Positions 43,401-52,403 of a stretch of 64,000 nt of DNA are shown piece after piece. Under the pieces are notes generated by a model. The model was not told where the DNA came from. It worked only from the letters and a program-made list of their open reading frames with translations, and did not search any database. The position numbers and the translations under genes are program-made. The first letter of the stretch is position 1; the number at the start of each line of letters is the position of its first letter. Source of the stretch: Platanthera guangdongensis (lineage: Eukaryota > Streptophyta > Magnoliopsida > Asparagales > Orchidaceae); contig CM077165.1 in NCBI GenBank assembly GCA_039583875.1, positions 70,420,757-70,484,756 of the forward strand, given 5' to 3'.

Positions 43401-43641
43401 TTATACTAATAAGGTTATGTTTCAAACCTTTAACATAGGCCACTTGAGTAATTGTAATAAAGGAGTTAGAAATGTTACCAAAACCCTTGATGATCCCTTT
43501 TTCAGAACTACCAAAGGTGACTTTTGGACAATCATTGATGGGTGTGTAGTCTTTTAGAAAACCCCTTGTTCCAGTCATATGTCTGGAACATCCACTGTCC
43601 AAGTACCATATTGGGGCATGGCCACTTGGACTCACCTGCAA
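40474..43641 (-). pseudogene. pol: Sirevirus pol: protease, integrase, RT, RNase H
   Basis: A 1,055-codon open frame in copia order. Protease: [13 protein letters not shown] (about residue 15). Integrase: zinc region HKSLAHLN ... CSACQKGKQ (about 145-190), core with [19 protein letters not shown] and [25 protein letters not shown] and YVDDIIF (about residue 742). RNase [53 protein letters not shown]. The frame is open, but key residues are lost: the first integrase Asp is Asn (codon 43,009-43,011), and the RT motif-A Asp is Asn (41,671-41,673). Both are G-to-A changes from the family consensus MDLFGP / [10 protein letters not shown], so the enzymes should be inactive. It lies in the same frame as gag, separated by one TAA. 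Confidence 0.88.
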
Positions 43642-43647
43642 AACAGA

Positions 43648-45690
43648 TTAGTGAACCTTAGAACCCAAAGAATTCTTGGGTCCTTGGTACTGGTTAGTTT
43701 GCATCCTAACAAAGCTACCTGCAGGTTTTCCAACAGGCAGTTTGCTACTCACTTTGGCACTAGCATTGTGCCAACAGTCCATTGCAAAGTGGCATACCTT
43801 GCCACAACACCAACACTCAAACTTATTGTACCTTTGCTTAGGTACAGTCTTAGTTGTTTTATCTACAGCTGGTTTGTTGAGAGTTGGGGCTTTGCCCTTG
43901 GACTTGGACTTGGACTGAACAGTCATTGCAGGTCTAGTAAATCTCAGTCCAGCTTTACCTTTGTGATGAACAAATTCATCAATTAAGGGTAGAACTGACT
44001 TAGGTTTAGAAAACCTAGCAACTAAGTCTTTCTCCTTCTGAAGATTAATCTCCAGACTCTTGATTTGATCATTCTTATATGTTATAGTCCCCATCTGAAT
44101 CACTGTTATGTGCTTCAATCTGGCTATCTCATTAAGTTTTTGATCAAATAACTTCTCAAAATCAGTTGTAGCAGCTTTGAGATTAGCAATTTCCTTTGCC
44201 TGACTTTTGGCTAGGGACTTGCTCTTCTTATAAGCTTGCAACAGAACTTTATATTCATCTATCAACTGATGAATATCCTCTTCAGACTCAGATGCACTCT
44301 CATCACTTGATGATGATGAATCTGATTCTGTACTGGCACAAGAAATTGAACTGAAAGAACAATGTTGTACCTTACTAGGTCATGCCTGCTCCATGATTTT
44401 GTCACTTTCTGTCAATGGCATTAGTCATTGGCACTGACTATCCTCTTGTTCATATATAAAATTCATAATCTGCATGAACTCTTCTTCTTCTTCCTCAGCA
44501 AACAGCCCTATATATGCCTCAGCATCTGACTCAGTTTCTGATGAAGAAATTTCTGACAGGCTCTTGTCCTTTTTGGCAACAAAAAACTTTTCCTTCTTGC
44601 CCTTGTATTGAGTCTTTTTCTTGTCATTAGACTCCTTTCTTTTCTCTGGACAGTCTGCAACAACATGTCCTTTTCTATTACAGCAATAGCATACTATTTT
44701 TGAAAGAGTTACTTTGCTAGACTTAGTCTTTTTCCTATCTTTCTTTGAATACTTTTTATTCTGATAATAGTCTTCTTTACCCTGTGAAGTAGAAGTCCTT
44801 GTCCTCCACTGTTTCTTTTTTAAGAACTTCTGAAAATGTCTTGTGAAGGCAGCAAAGTACTCATCACTTTCACTGCTTTCAGACTTTCTACTTGCTGACT
44901 CATCTGACTCAGTTTCAGGTACTTTTGGAGGTGGAGTTGGTGACTTACTTCTGTACTTTCTGGGGGATTCTGTTTTGAAGGCCACTGTTCTTTCTTTATG
45001 TTCACTTCTTGTTGATTTCTCCTTTTCTTTCCTCACCATCAACTGCATTTCATAGGACAGCAGTTTGCCACACAGTGTTGGTGGAGGAATTTCTGTCAAC
45101 TTTGCCATTTCCCTAATGTCACAGATCTTGGTGTCACAATCTTTTGTTAGGGACCTTAGAAACTTATCATTGAGTTCATAATTACTGAACTCTCTGTCAT
45201 AGGACATGAGTTCATTCACAATCCTGTAGAACTTCTTATAGCATTCAGTTATGCTATCAGCTTTTCCTTATCTAAAACTTTCATATTCTTGGTTTAGCAA
45301 GGATTTTCTGTGTTGCCTAACTTCTTCAGAACCCTCCATGTACACAATAAGAGTATCTCACATCTCTTTAGCTGTCTTACAGTGTATCAAGTTCTGAAAA
45401 GTTGCATCATCTATAGCACTCACAATGATGTTCTGAGCTCTTTTGTCCATTGTGGCTAGCACAATTTCATCATTTGTCATTTCAGAGAAATCCTTTGGTG
45501 TTCTCTGAGTTGCATCTAAGACTGACACCTTCATGGGCATATATGACCCTTCTTTTACTGTGATATAAATCCTAGGGTCTGAGGCTTCCATAAACAGTCT
45601 CACCCTTTCCTTCCAGATACCAAAGATCTCTTTCCTACATATGGGTAGCTTCATGGATCCCAATTCCTTGTGATTCTCAGTGGAACCCAT
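43648..45690 (-). pseudogene. gag: Sirevirus gag, interrupted by stops
   Basis: Starts at the ATG at 45,690 (MGSTENHKELGSMKLPI), 93 bp from the PBS. The first part is the copia gag fold (EIFGIWKERVRLFMEA, IVSAIDDATFQNLIHCKTAKEM; then YELNDKFLRSLTKDCDTKI, LTEIPPPTLCGKLLSYE). A Lys/Ser-rich stretch leads to a first zinc knuckle, CYCCNRKGHVVADCP (about 44,655-44,700). An acidic stretch and coiled coil (KSQAKEIANLKAATTDFEKL) follow, then a second knuckle-like CWCCGKVCHFAMDCW (43,770-43,815). Stops occur at 45,358-45,360 (Trp expected, EMW), near 45,272, at 44,425-44,427 and once more shortly after. The last gag codon is followed by TAA at 43,648-43,650 and then, in the same frame, pol. Confidence 0.78.
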
Positions 45691-45782
45691 GGTTCTTGAT
45701 TTTCTTGATTCTGTAATTTGACTTACACTGAATCTGCCAACAGGATCTACTCAGACAGTTATGTCCTCTTTTGAGTAACCTC

Positions 45783-45794
45783 CCCCTGATACCA
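45783..45794 (-). other. Sirevirus PBS, tRNA-iMet type
   Basis: The minus strand reads TGGTATCAGGGG two bases after the 5' LTR. Nine bases fit initiator tRNA-Met. Confidence 0.88.
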
Positions 45795-45796
45795 CT

Positions 45797-47841
45797 TGAA
45801 AGATATTGTACCTAAACACCTAGAGGGGGGGTGAATAGGTGACTTGAATGTTTTTAACTTTTTAGGCAGCAATCAGATAATATCACAGAATTCTATCTAC
45901 TTTATCACAGCACACATTCAGCAATCACAGAATTTCACAGCACACAGTAGAAACTCAGTTTTTATAGTGGTTCCCCAAGGTTTGGGTACATCCACTTTCC
46001 CCCTTAGCCTATCTAGCAGTGTACTAGATTCGACCAAACTCCTTCACTATCTCAGAACCCCAAAACAGGTTCCTACAGCTCAGGCCCAAGGCCCTACAAC
46101 TCAGCTTCTTCACAAAGCCTACACTCAGCCACCAAGGCCTACACTCAGCCACCAAGGCCTACACTCAGCCACAAAAGGCCTACACTCAGCCACAAAAGGC
46201 CTACACTCAGAGGTTCAAATCTCCTACACTCAGGCACTCAAGCCCTACACTCAGCCTTTATAATTACAGGCTTACAAAGACTCAGATCCCTAAGGATCCT
46301 ACAAGATATAATGAATACAAAAATGTATACTCAACAACTCAGTGAATAGAGAGATGAGATGTGAGTTTCTTGATGAGTTCTTGGAAGAACTCAGCTGAAA
46401 TCAATCTGACTTGGTTTTCTTCAAAGATTCTTGAATGTAGAACACAATAAAACTGATTCCTCTGCAGTTGATCCTTGATCTCTACTACTTAAGATTCAGA
46501 ATAAATCTGAACCCTTCTTCTCAGCCTGGTTCCAATGGCTGACTTCTTGGATGGAGCTCTCTCTCTCCAACTTCTTAGATCTTCACTAGATTCTTTAAGG
46601 AATAGCTAGATCTTCTTCTATTTCAATTACTTGAACAACTTGATCTTTTGAACAACATTTTCTGTAGACAGTATAAGCCTATTTATAGGCCTTCTTCATG
46701 GTAACCGGCTGTTCCGGTTCATAACTGATTTCTGACAACTCTGACAGGTGCTGTAGACTGGCTGAAATGGCAGCTGTCAAGTCATTCAGTCAGTTCTTGA
46801 AAATTCTGTAACTGTCTAAAAGTGTCGAGACTTTCTGTCTTTAAGTGTCGACACTTATAGACCAAGTGTCGACACAAGTTGTCTAAGTGTCGACACTAGC
46901 CTACAAGGTGTCGACACAACTCCTTGTGTTGTAGATTTTATATCTCGACACTGCTTTTTCTTCATGTGTCGACACTGATATTGAGTGTCGACACAACACT
47001 TTGTTCTTCAGCACTTTGTTGACTTCTTGTAAGTGTCGACACAACTCCTTTGTGTCGACACATCTTCATGTGTTGAATCTGTTAAGTGTCGACACTGATT
47101 CTAGGTGTCGACACATGTCTTCAGTGTTGATACTTGCTGAGTGTCGACACAGCTCCTTGTGTCGACACATTCCTCTTCTGTTGAGACTTCAGCTGAGTGT
47201 CGACACTTTCCCTCAGTGTCGACACTTGTACTTAGAATATTTTGCTGATCTTTGCTAAGTGTCGACACAGCTCCTTGTGTCGACACTTTCTTCAAGTGTT
47301 GAGTCTTCAGCTAAGTGTCGACACATTGTTCTGGGTGTCGACACTTACTTCAAGTGTTGACTCTTCTGCTGTGTGTCGACACATTGCTCTGGGTGTCGAC
47401 ACTTGTACTTAGTCTCTGCTAGCTTTTGCTGAGTGTCGACACAGCCTCCAAGTGTCGACACTTTCTGATGTAGATACAGTTTCACTGGGTGTCGACACAA
47501 TTGTTAAGTGTCGACACTGCTTCACTACATTTTTCTTCATTGAGTGTCGACACAGCTTCTTGTGTCGACACTTTCTGTCTGGTGTCGACTCTGCATCCCA
47601 GGTGTCGACACAATGACTCCAAGTGTCGACACAGCTTGCCTGGGTGTCGACACAAGTCTTATTAAGTGTCGACACTTTCCCTCTGGGTGTCGACACATGG
47701 ACTTAGAAACTTTTTCATCTTTCCTGCAAATACTTAACCTGCACAAGTAAACTCAAAACACATCAAATACATTTTGATGTATATCATTGAGTTGAGTGAG
47801 GCTTCTTCAAATCAGGTATATTTAAACCAATGTACCCAACA
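45797..47841 (-). repeat. Sirevirus 5' LTR (2,045 bp)
   Basis: Same structure as the 3' LTR: palindrome cluster at 46,815-47,700, TATA box on the minus strand at 46,678-46,689. It has one extra 21-bp cctacactcag-type unit near 46,180. Confidence 0.95.
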
Positions 47842-48699
47842 AAACCAGAATCCGGTCTCCTGTGGAGTTCGACCCTTGGGGTAGGGGTGGTCTCGCGCCT
47901 ACTTTGCTCCTGCAAGAAAAACAACGAAGAAGGCAAGAAGAAACAGACCCAAGGGCTCGGCAGGGAGGTTCCACCACAAACCCGGAAGATCTCTGAGCGC
48001 TTCCCCTCCTTAGCCAGAAGCCGAGCTAAGGTACCCTCAGAAAGCACTTGAAAACGAGAGTAAGGAGGCACTCCAAAGCATGCCTTTTGAGGTACCCCTT
48101 GGGTCTTATTTATAGTTTTTGGGAATCTGAACTGCCAATAACCGAAAGAACTGACCTGAAAATACCAAAAAGCCCCTGCTTGGGTCTGCCAACAGCCGAA
48201 CCCTGCTGTCCTGAACAGCTATGCGCAGCCCAACCTGGTCTGCCAACAGCGTGGCTTCGCCGTTCTGAGAAGCTATTCGCACCCCTGGGGAGTCAGCTCG
48301 CCTCCAACCCCCTCTGCGGGAGGCGGGCACGATCTAGCTCCAGCGGTCCGCCTATTCTTCCTGGGCGAGCGCGAGCCGGACCGCCGCGACCCGCCTGTCC
48401 TCTACCGAGGCGGACAGGCGACCAGGTCGCGTGCAGGGGTTGGTTGGCGGCCATTGCGACCCCCCGATCGGCTCGCTAGTCGCGGGTTGCTGAGTCCGTC
48501 CGCTTGTGCTGGTGCGACGGAGGGCACCCGCCGCTTTGGTCGGCGATTCTCTGCGCGAGCGGGGGAGTAGGGGAGCCGTCTCGCCCGGCTCGCTCGCCTG
48601 AAATGAGCGGGAGCGGACCAGCCCCTCTGCCGCATGTTTGCTTGCTGCTTGGGTGCGGGTCGCGGGGCTAGATCCGCTCGACGAACACGGGGTTGTACA
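47842..48699 (-). repeat. Tat 5' LTR, main part
   Basis: This is the 5' LTR minus its last 10 bases, which lie at 34,839-34,848 on the other side of the Sirevirus. The aaacc at 47,842-47,846 is the target duplication of that insertion. Without it the LTR is 863 bp. It is longer than the 3' LTR because of a GC-rich block at about 48,338-48,476. It ends gttgtaca at 48,699, followed by the Tat target duplication tcggg. Confidence 0.9.
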
Positions 48700-48767
48700 T
48701 CGGGGGTAACTACTCGTTTTGTACTACTTGAACGACCAGTACACTTGTCGTATTCACATCAAGTTTT

Positions 48768-48783
48768 TGGCATCGTTGTCGGG
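48768..48783 (+). other. PBS, tRNA-Asp-like
   Basis: tggcatcgttgtcggg on the + strand, close to the Athila PBS TGGCGCCGTTGCCGGG. It lies about 10 bp after the likely LTR end. Confidence 0.55.
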
Positions 48784-49350
48784 AAACATGGCACATGTGA
48801 GTACCTCACGAGAGAGTCGAGAGCAAGAGGTTCTTCCAATTGTATATATCATCCTCTTTGTTTTATTTTGTAGTTATTTTCTGATTTTTTTCTTTTAAAA
48901 TAGCTTATTTCTAATTTTATTTACTCCTAATCCGTTTTAAGTTTTTCAAACAGGTTATCTGTGTTCGATTTAAATGTCAAGTGCAATTTTGTTTCGGCAA
49001 AGAAATTTTTATTTCTATTTTCGTCATCATTTCAAAATGTATCCAAATGTGAGATGCATGTGGTTTGGATCATCTGGTCATACTATTGATATGTGTTATG
49101 TGGATAGTATCGAACATAAAGCAATTTGCGTGCTAGATGGGTGACCGGCCTCTCGGCCATATAGCTTTGTATCTCTCCTACAGACATCTCCATTTAGCGT
49201 GCTAAATCATTATAACTATGTGCCCCCACAGTAAATAGTTTCTCGAGCTTACGACTCGACTACTTGGACGTCAAAAAGTAATGTTAAGGAGTGTTTGTTT
49301 TGTCGTAGTAAGAACACGCCTTCAAGGATTGCATCACTTATATAAGTCAA

Positions 49351-50198
49351 ATGGTGGAAGATGACGAACCGGACAACCGGATCGTGTCTAATCCATATTT
49401 GGGCAGCACTCCTTCGGCCTCTGACGAGCTCTTTGCAGTACCACCATGTTTTCATGGGACTATTGCAGATATGCCCATTAAAATTACGGCTGAACCATAT
49501 GTTGACATTGTGGAGTCGTCTCCCCATGCGCATTCATCATCTTTTTTGATTCACCCGCTGAGAAACCTGAGCATATATTCATTGGTTTTTAAAATTGTCG
49601 TCCCCCCGCCTTCTTTACAAAACATTTCTACATATGTATTTAATGATCCGCTCGAGGAAGTTTTACAGGTTGAGAAATGGAAGTCTGAATCTGCATCGAA
49701 TGAGATGAGGAGGACGCCCTTTTTGAAGAAGAGATATGCACATCTTTGTTGGTTAAGGAAGTCTATCCAACAATCGAAGCTATTGAGTTTTCAGATGTTC
49801 CCTGCTACGATTTGTACAATACCGACATCGATCAATCTTCGGAACCCGTCGAGAGTGAAACTGGGATCACTCTCATGATTACAGATTATTTATGTATTTC
49901 TTCTATTTTGCTTCCTGACCACCCTTTTTTGCTTGAACATGTGCAAGGGGGGCAACAATGGCAAATCTTTGGGAAGATGTTTCTCCCCATTTCACCACAT
50001 TTATTACCCCTGTCATTGCTGATTCACCTCTATCTCCTCCGCTTCCTGATATATTTATTGCATCCCTGCAGGATTTTGAGTTTATTGACCCATTTTTGGG
50101 TAATGTTGTTAATCAATCATGTCAAGAACATTGCAGTGACAGAATTCGTTCTTTATTCCACTTCATCATCACTGCTCATGTTTCCCTTGAAGAATTAG
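49351..50198 (+). pseudogene. Unrecognised ORF with a frame change
   Basis: Two overlapping open stretches appear to be one protein with a single frame change near 49,725-49,745: first MVEDDEPDNRIVSNPYLG through ELFAVPPCFHGTIADMPIK and VFNDPLEEVLQVEKWK, then in the next frame LVKEVYPTIEAIEFSD, YDLYNTDIDQSSEPVESETG. Composition is acidic and protein-like rather than random. No known gag, pol or host domain is recognised. It lies after the tRNA-Asp PBS, so it may be a diverged element-specific protein. Confidence 0.35.
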
Positions 50199-50740
50199 CT
50201 GCAGGGAGCAAGAAGGTGAAAAAGAAAGAGATTTGGGGATGGAGGATAAATCAACCTTTCTTTCCTTACTGTCAGGTCTAAGGATCATTAACTTTTATCT
50301 CTAGTTACTATTTCAAATCAATGTATAGTTGACTATTCCGATGATTGTGTATTAATAGTAATTAGAATTTTCTTACTTTTGCTCATTTTTACTTATGCCT
50401 GGACAATTATATATAACTATATAATACAACTATTTGCATCCAGCTTAAGGACGTTAAACAAAAGCGAGTTGGGAGAACCCAGTTTTGGCTGCGTTTTCTT
50501 TTAGTTGTCTCTTGCTTTTGTGCTCTTTTATTTTAATCCACCCTTGTAGTTAGTTTCTTTTTGGGGAATCCTTCCTGCAGGTACACGTCATTTGGACATT
50601 AGCAGCAGGAACTTGGACTTGATGTCGTCTTCTTGTATGCTCTATTCATGAGGATGGGGTAATATCTTCACTTTGCATGCCATTTCAAATTTCATGACGT
50701 TTGTAATTTATAGCATCATATGAGTCTGGGGGAGAGCGGT

Positions 50741-51531
50741 GAGATTGAGTTGCCTGCACCATGCACATCACTTCACAACTGTATACCAAAAGTTCATTTT
50801 TAATATAGATTTTTATATCTTTATGTTGCAGAAGTTGTATTCCAAATTGCTAAACTTTTAATTTGCCAAGCACACTACATCGCACCCACTCAAGCACGCA
50901 CTTGCTTGTTTGCATGTTCTAGGTGAATCCAATTTTTTTATGGTGATTAGGAAATTTTTGTGCTTGTATAGGTTTTGAATGATGGAGTAGACCGTAGACT
51001 CGTGCAGTGCTCATAGTCGAGTGCACGTGTTCCGTGTAGAATTTCGTATAGAATTAACTTCTCAGCATACGATTAGAATTATATTTTTCTAAGCGTGTTA
51101 AGATAGTATATTCTACTCTTAATCAGAATTCGGTAGAGTCGACAGGTAGTGTAGGAGTGTGTAGAAGATCACTAGAGATATATTACTCAATTCGAACGAA
51201 AGGGTATCCTTTCTCGAAGGCAAAAACTTACCCTTACCGATCCCCAAGACATTTGCATCGGTTAGTTCAATAGCGTGAACAAGATATAGGCCATCCTTCG
51301 GCCCGTTTGAGCTATTGCACTGCTATGTCTCGTATTATGTATGGTATTATGAGGTGTCAATCATGTTGTTGTATCTTTATTATCATTTCATTATGTTAGG
51401 TGAGAGTTAGGTGAGAGTTGAGAGATTATTAGCTGAGTCATCATTACGTGTAGCCTATATAAAGGCATGTGGGGGTATGCATGAGGTAAGCAAGAAAGTA
51501 TTCTAATTCCTTCCTCCATTGTGAGATCTTG
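50741..51531. other. Unassigned DNA left of Tekay
   Basis: No gene seen. If the PPT at 50,724 is real, this is the host element's 3' LTR. It ends at the Tekay insertion point (51,527-51,531 tcttg would be the duplicated target; the other copy is outside the window). Confidence 0.3.
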
Positions 51532-52181
51532 TGTAAGACCCCCCCCCCCCCCCCCCCCCCGTTTTTTTTCAACACCGGGGTCTTAGGCCCAGAACCGCCG
51601 CTTTGTGGTGACTCCTTCACGCCCTGAAGGGTCATCACCACAAAGCGCTGATTCTGCCGGTCAATTCGATCACAGAAAAGTAGCATAATGAAGTAATGGA
51701 AACTAACAGTTCACAGAAAATCACATATCATAGTAAATAAATCTCCACGAAGGGAGTGTCCACAGAATAATACATCAGAGTGCTAAAATACGGGCTTATG
51801 TCTGGTACATCATATCCTCACTACAAAATCACTCATGCGGAAGCAAAAGCAGAAAAACTACTCAAGGTCGAGACTCACGATCCCGGCTGTATGAACTCCG
51901 GAGCTAGACTGCCCCACCTCCAAGCGTATCGGTCTCTGGGGCTGCTCCTCCATGCTGGGCTCCACGATCCCCTAAATGATGCGGTTCGAAAACCGTTAGT
52001 CTAAAAGACTAAGCCCTATCATCCCCCACCCCTTCCCCCACGACTCCTAGGCACCGAGCGGAGAGGAAGAAAGGGGAGGATTTGAAGGTGAAGAATAATC
52101 AAAAACAGATGGCAGCGGACCTACACTAGCAATTCTATAATAGTTGTTGTCAATAAGATGAAATATGAAAAGTAACCTTCA

Positions 52182-52403
52182 CTTATGTGAGAACACATAA
52201 GCCAAGGGGTCTTCTGCAAGACTCCCATCGTATAAAGAGTCTCATACCAATTTATACGTTGGGGTGTCGGTTATCACACAACAATATATAGATATATATC
52301 AAAATTGACATTAATTTATAAACTTGCCCACACAAGCTTATAGACCAAGTGGTCGTTTTGCAGGTCCTAATGTATAAGCGTCTCATTACACTTATACATT
52401 AGG
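52182..52403. promoter_or_regulatory. Three stem-loops in Tekay LTR
   Basis: Perfect hairpins lie at 52,182-52,201 (8-bp stem CTTATGTG, 4-base loop), 52,229-52,258 (8-bp stem CGTATAAA, 14-base loop) and 52,366-52,403 (13-bp stem CCTAATGTATAAG, 12-base loop). The last two sit in a ~143-bp tandem duplication (ccaagggg at 52,202, ccaagtgg at 52,345) and share the loop text gtctcat although their stems differ. The 5' LTR keeps all three (63,612-63,631; 63,659-63,688; 63,796-63,833). Confidence 0.75.

Larger units (their letters stand above)
34849..47841 (-). mobile_element. Complete Sirevirus/Maximus copia element
   Basis: It is flanked by aaacc (34,844-34,848 and 47,842-47,846), length 12,993 bp. 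Order on the minus strand: 5' LTR 45,797-47,841, PBS 45,783-45,794, gag, pol, palindrome cluster, envelope-position ORF, PPT, 3' LTR 34,849-36,876. Long gag with two zinc knuckles, an extra ORF after pol, and palindromic repeats in long LTRs are all Sirevirus traits. By eye the LTRs differ at roughly 45 of 2,020 sites (about 2%), plus a 21-bp repeat-unit difference. All three genes carry disabling changes, so it cannot move on its own. Confidence 0.93.
22576..48699 (-). mobile_element. Complete Tat/Retand-lineage gypsy element
   Basis: It is flanked by tcggg on both sides (22,571-22,575 and 48,700-48,704), and both outer ends are TG/CA. With the nested Sirevirus (34,849-47,841) and its duplicated aaacc removed, the element is about 13.1 kb. 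Order on the minus strand: 5' LTR (47,842-48,699 plus 34,839-34,848), PBS, gag, protease, reverse transcriptase, a degenerate RNase H, an added RNase H (aRH), integrase, minisatellite, two antisense genes, PPT, 3' LTR (22,576-23,299). The aRH and antisense genes are hallmarks of the Tat branch. By eye the two LTRs differ at about 16 of 724 aligned sites (around 2%) plus one 139-bp length difference. Confidence 0.92.
48705..50740 (+). mobile_element. Interior of Athila-like host element
   Basis: Directly right of the Tat duplication the old host LTR ends (about 48,758). Then a PBS-like tggcatcgttgtcggg (48,768-48,783, tRNA-Asp type) is seen on the + strand. About 2 kb of interior follow with no recognisable gag or pol. 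A purine-rich gtctgggggagagcgg at 50,724-50,739 followed by tgag could be a PPT and 3' LTR start, but I could not match the DNA after it to the DNA before the PBS. It may be a non-coding derivative (LARD-like) of an Athila element. Confidence 0.45.
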
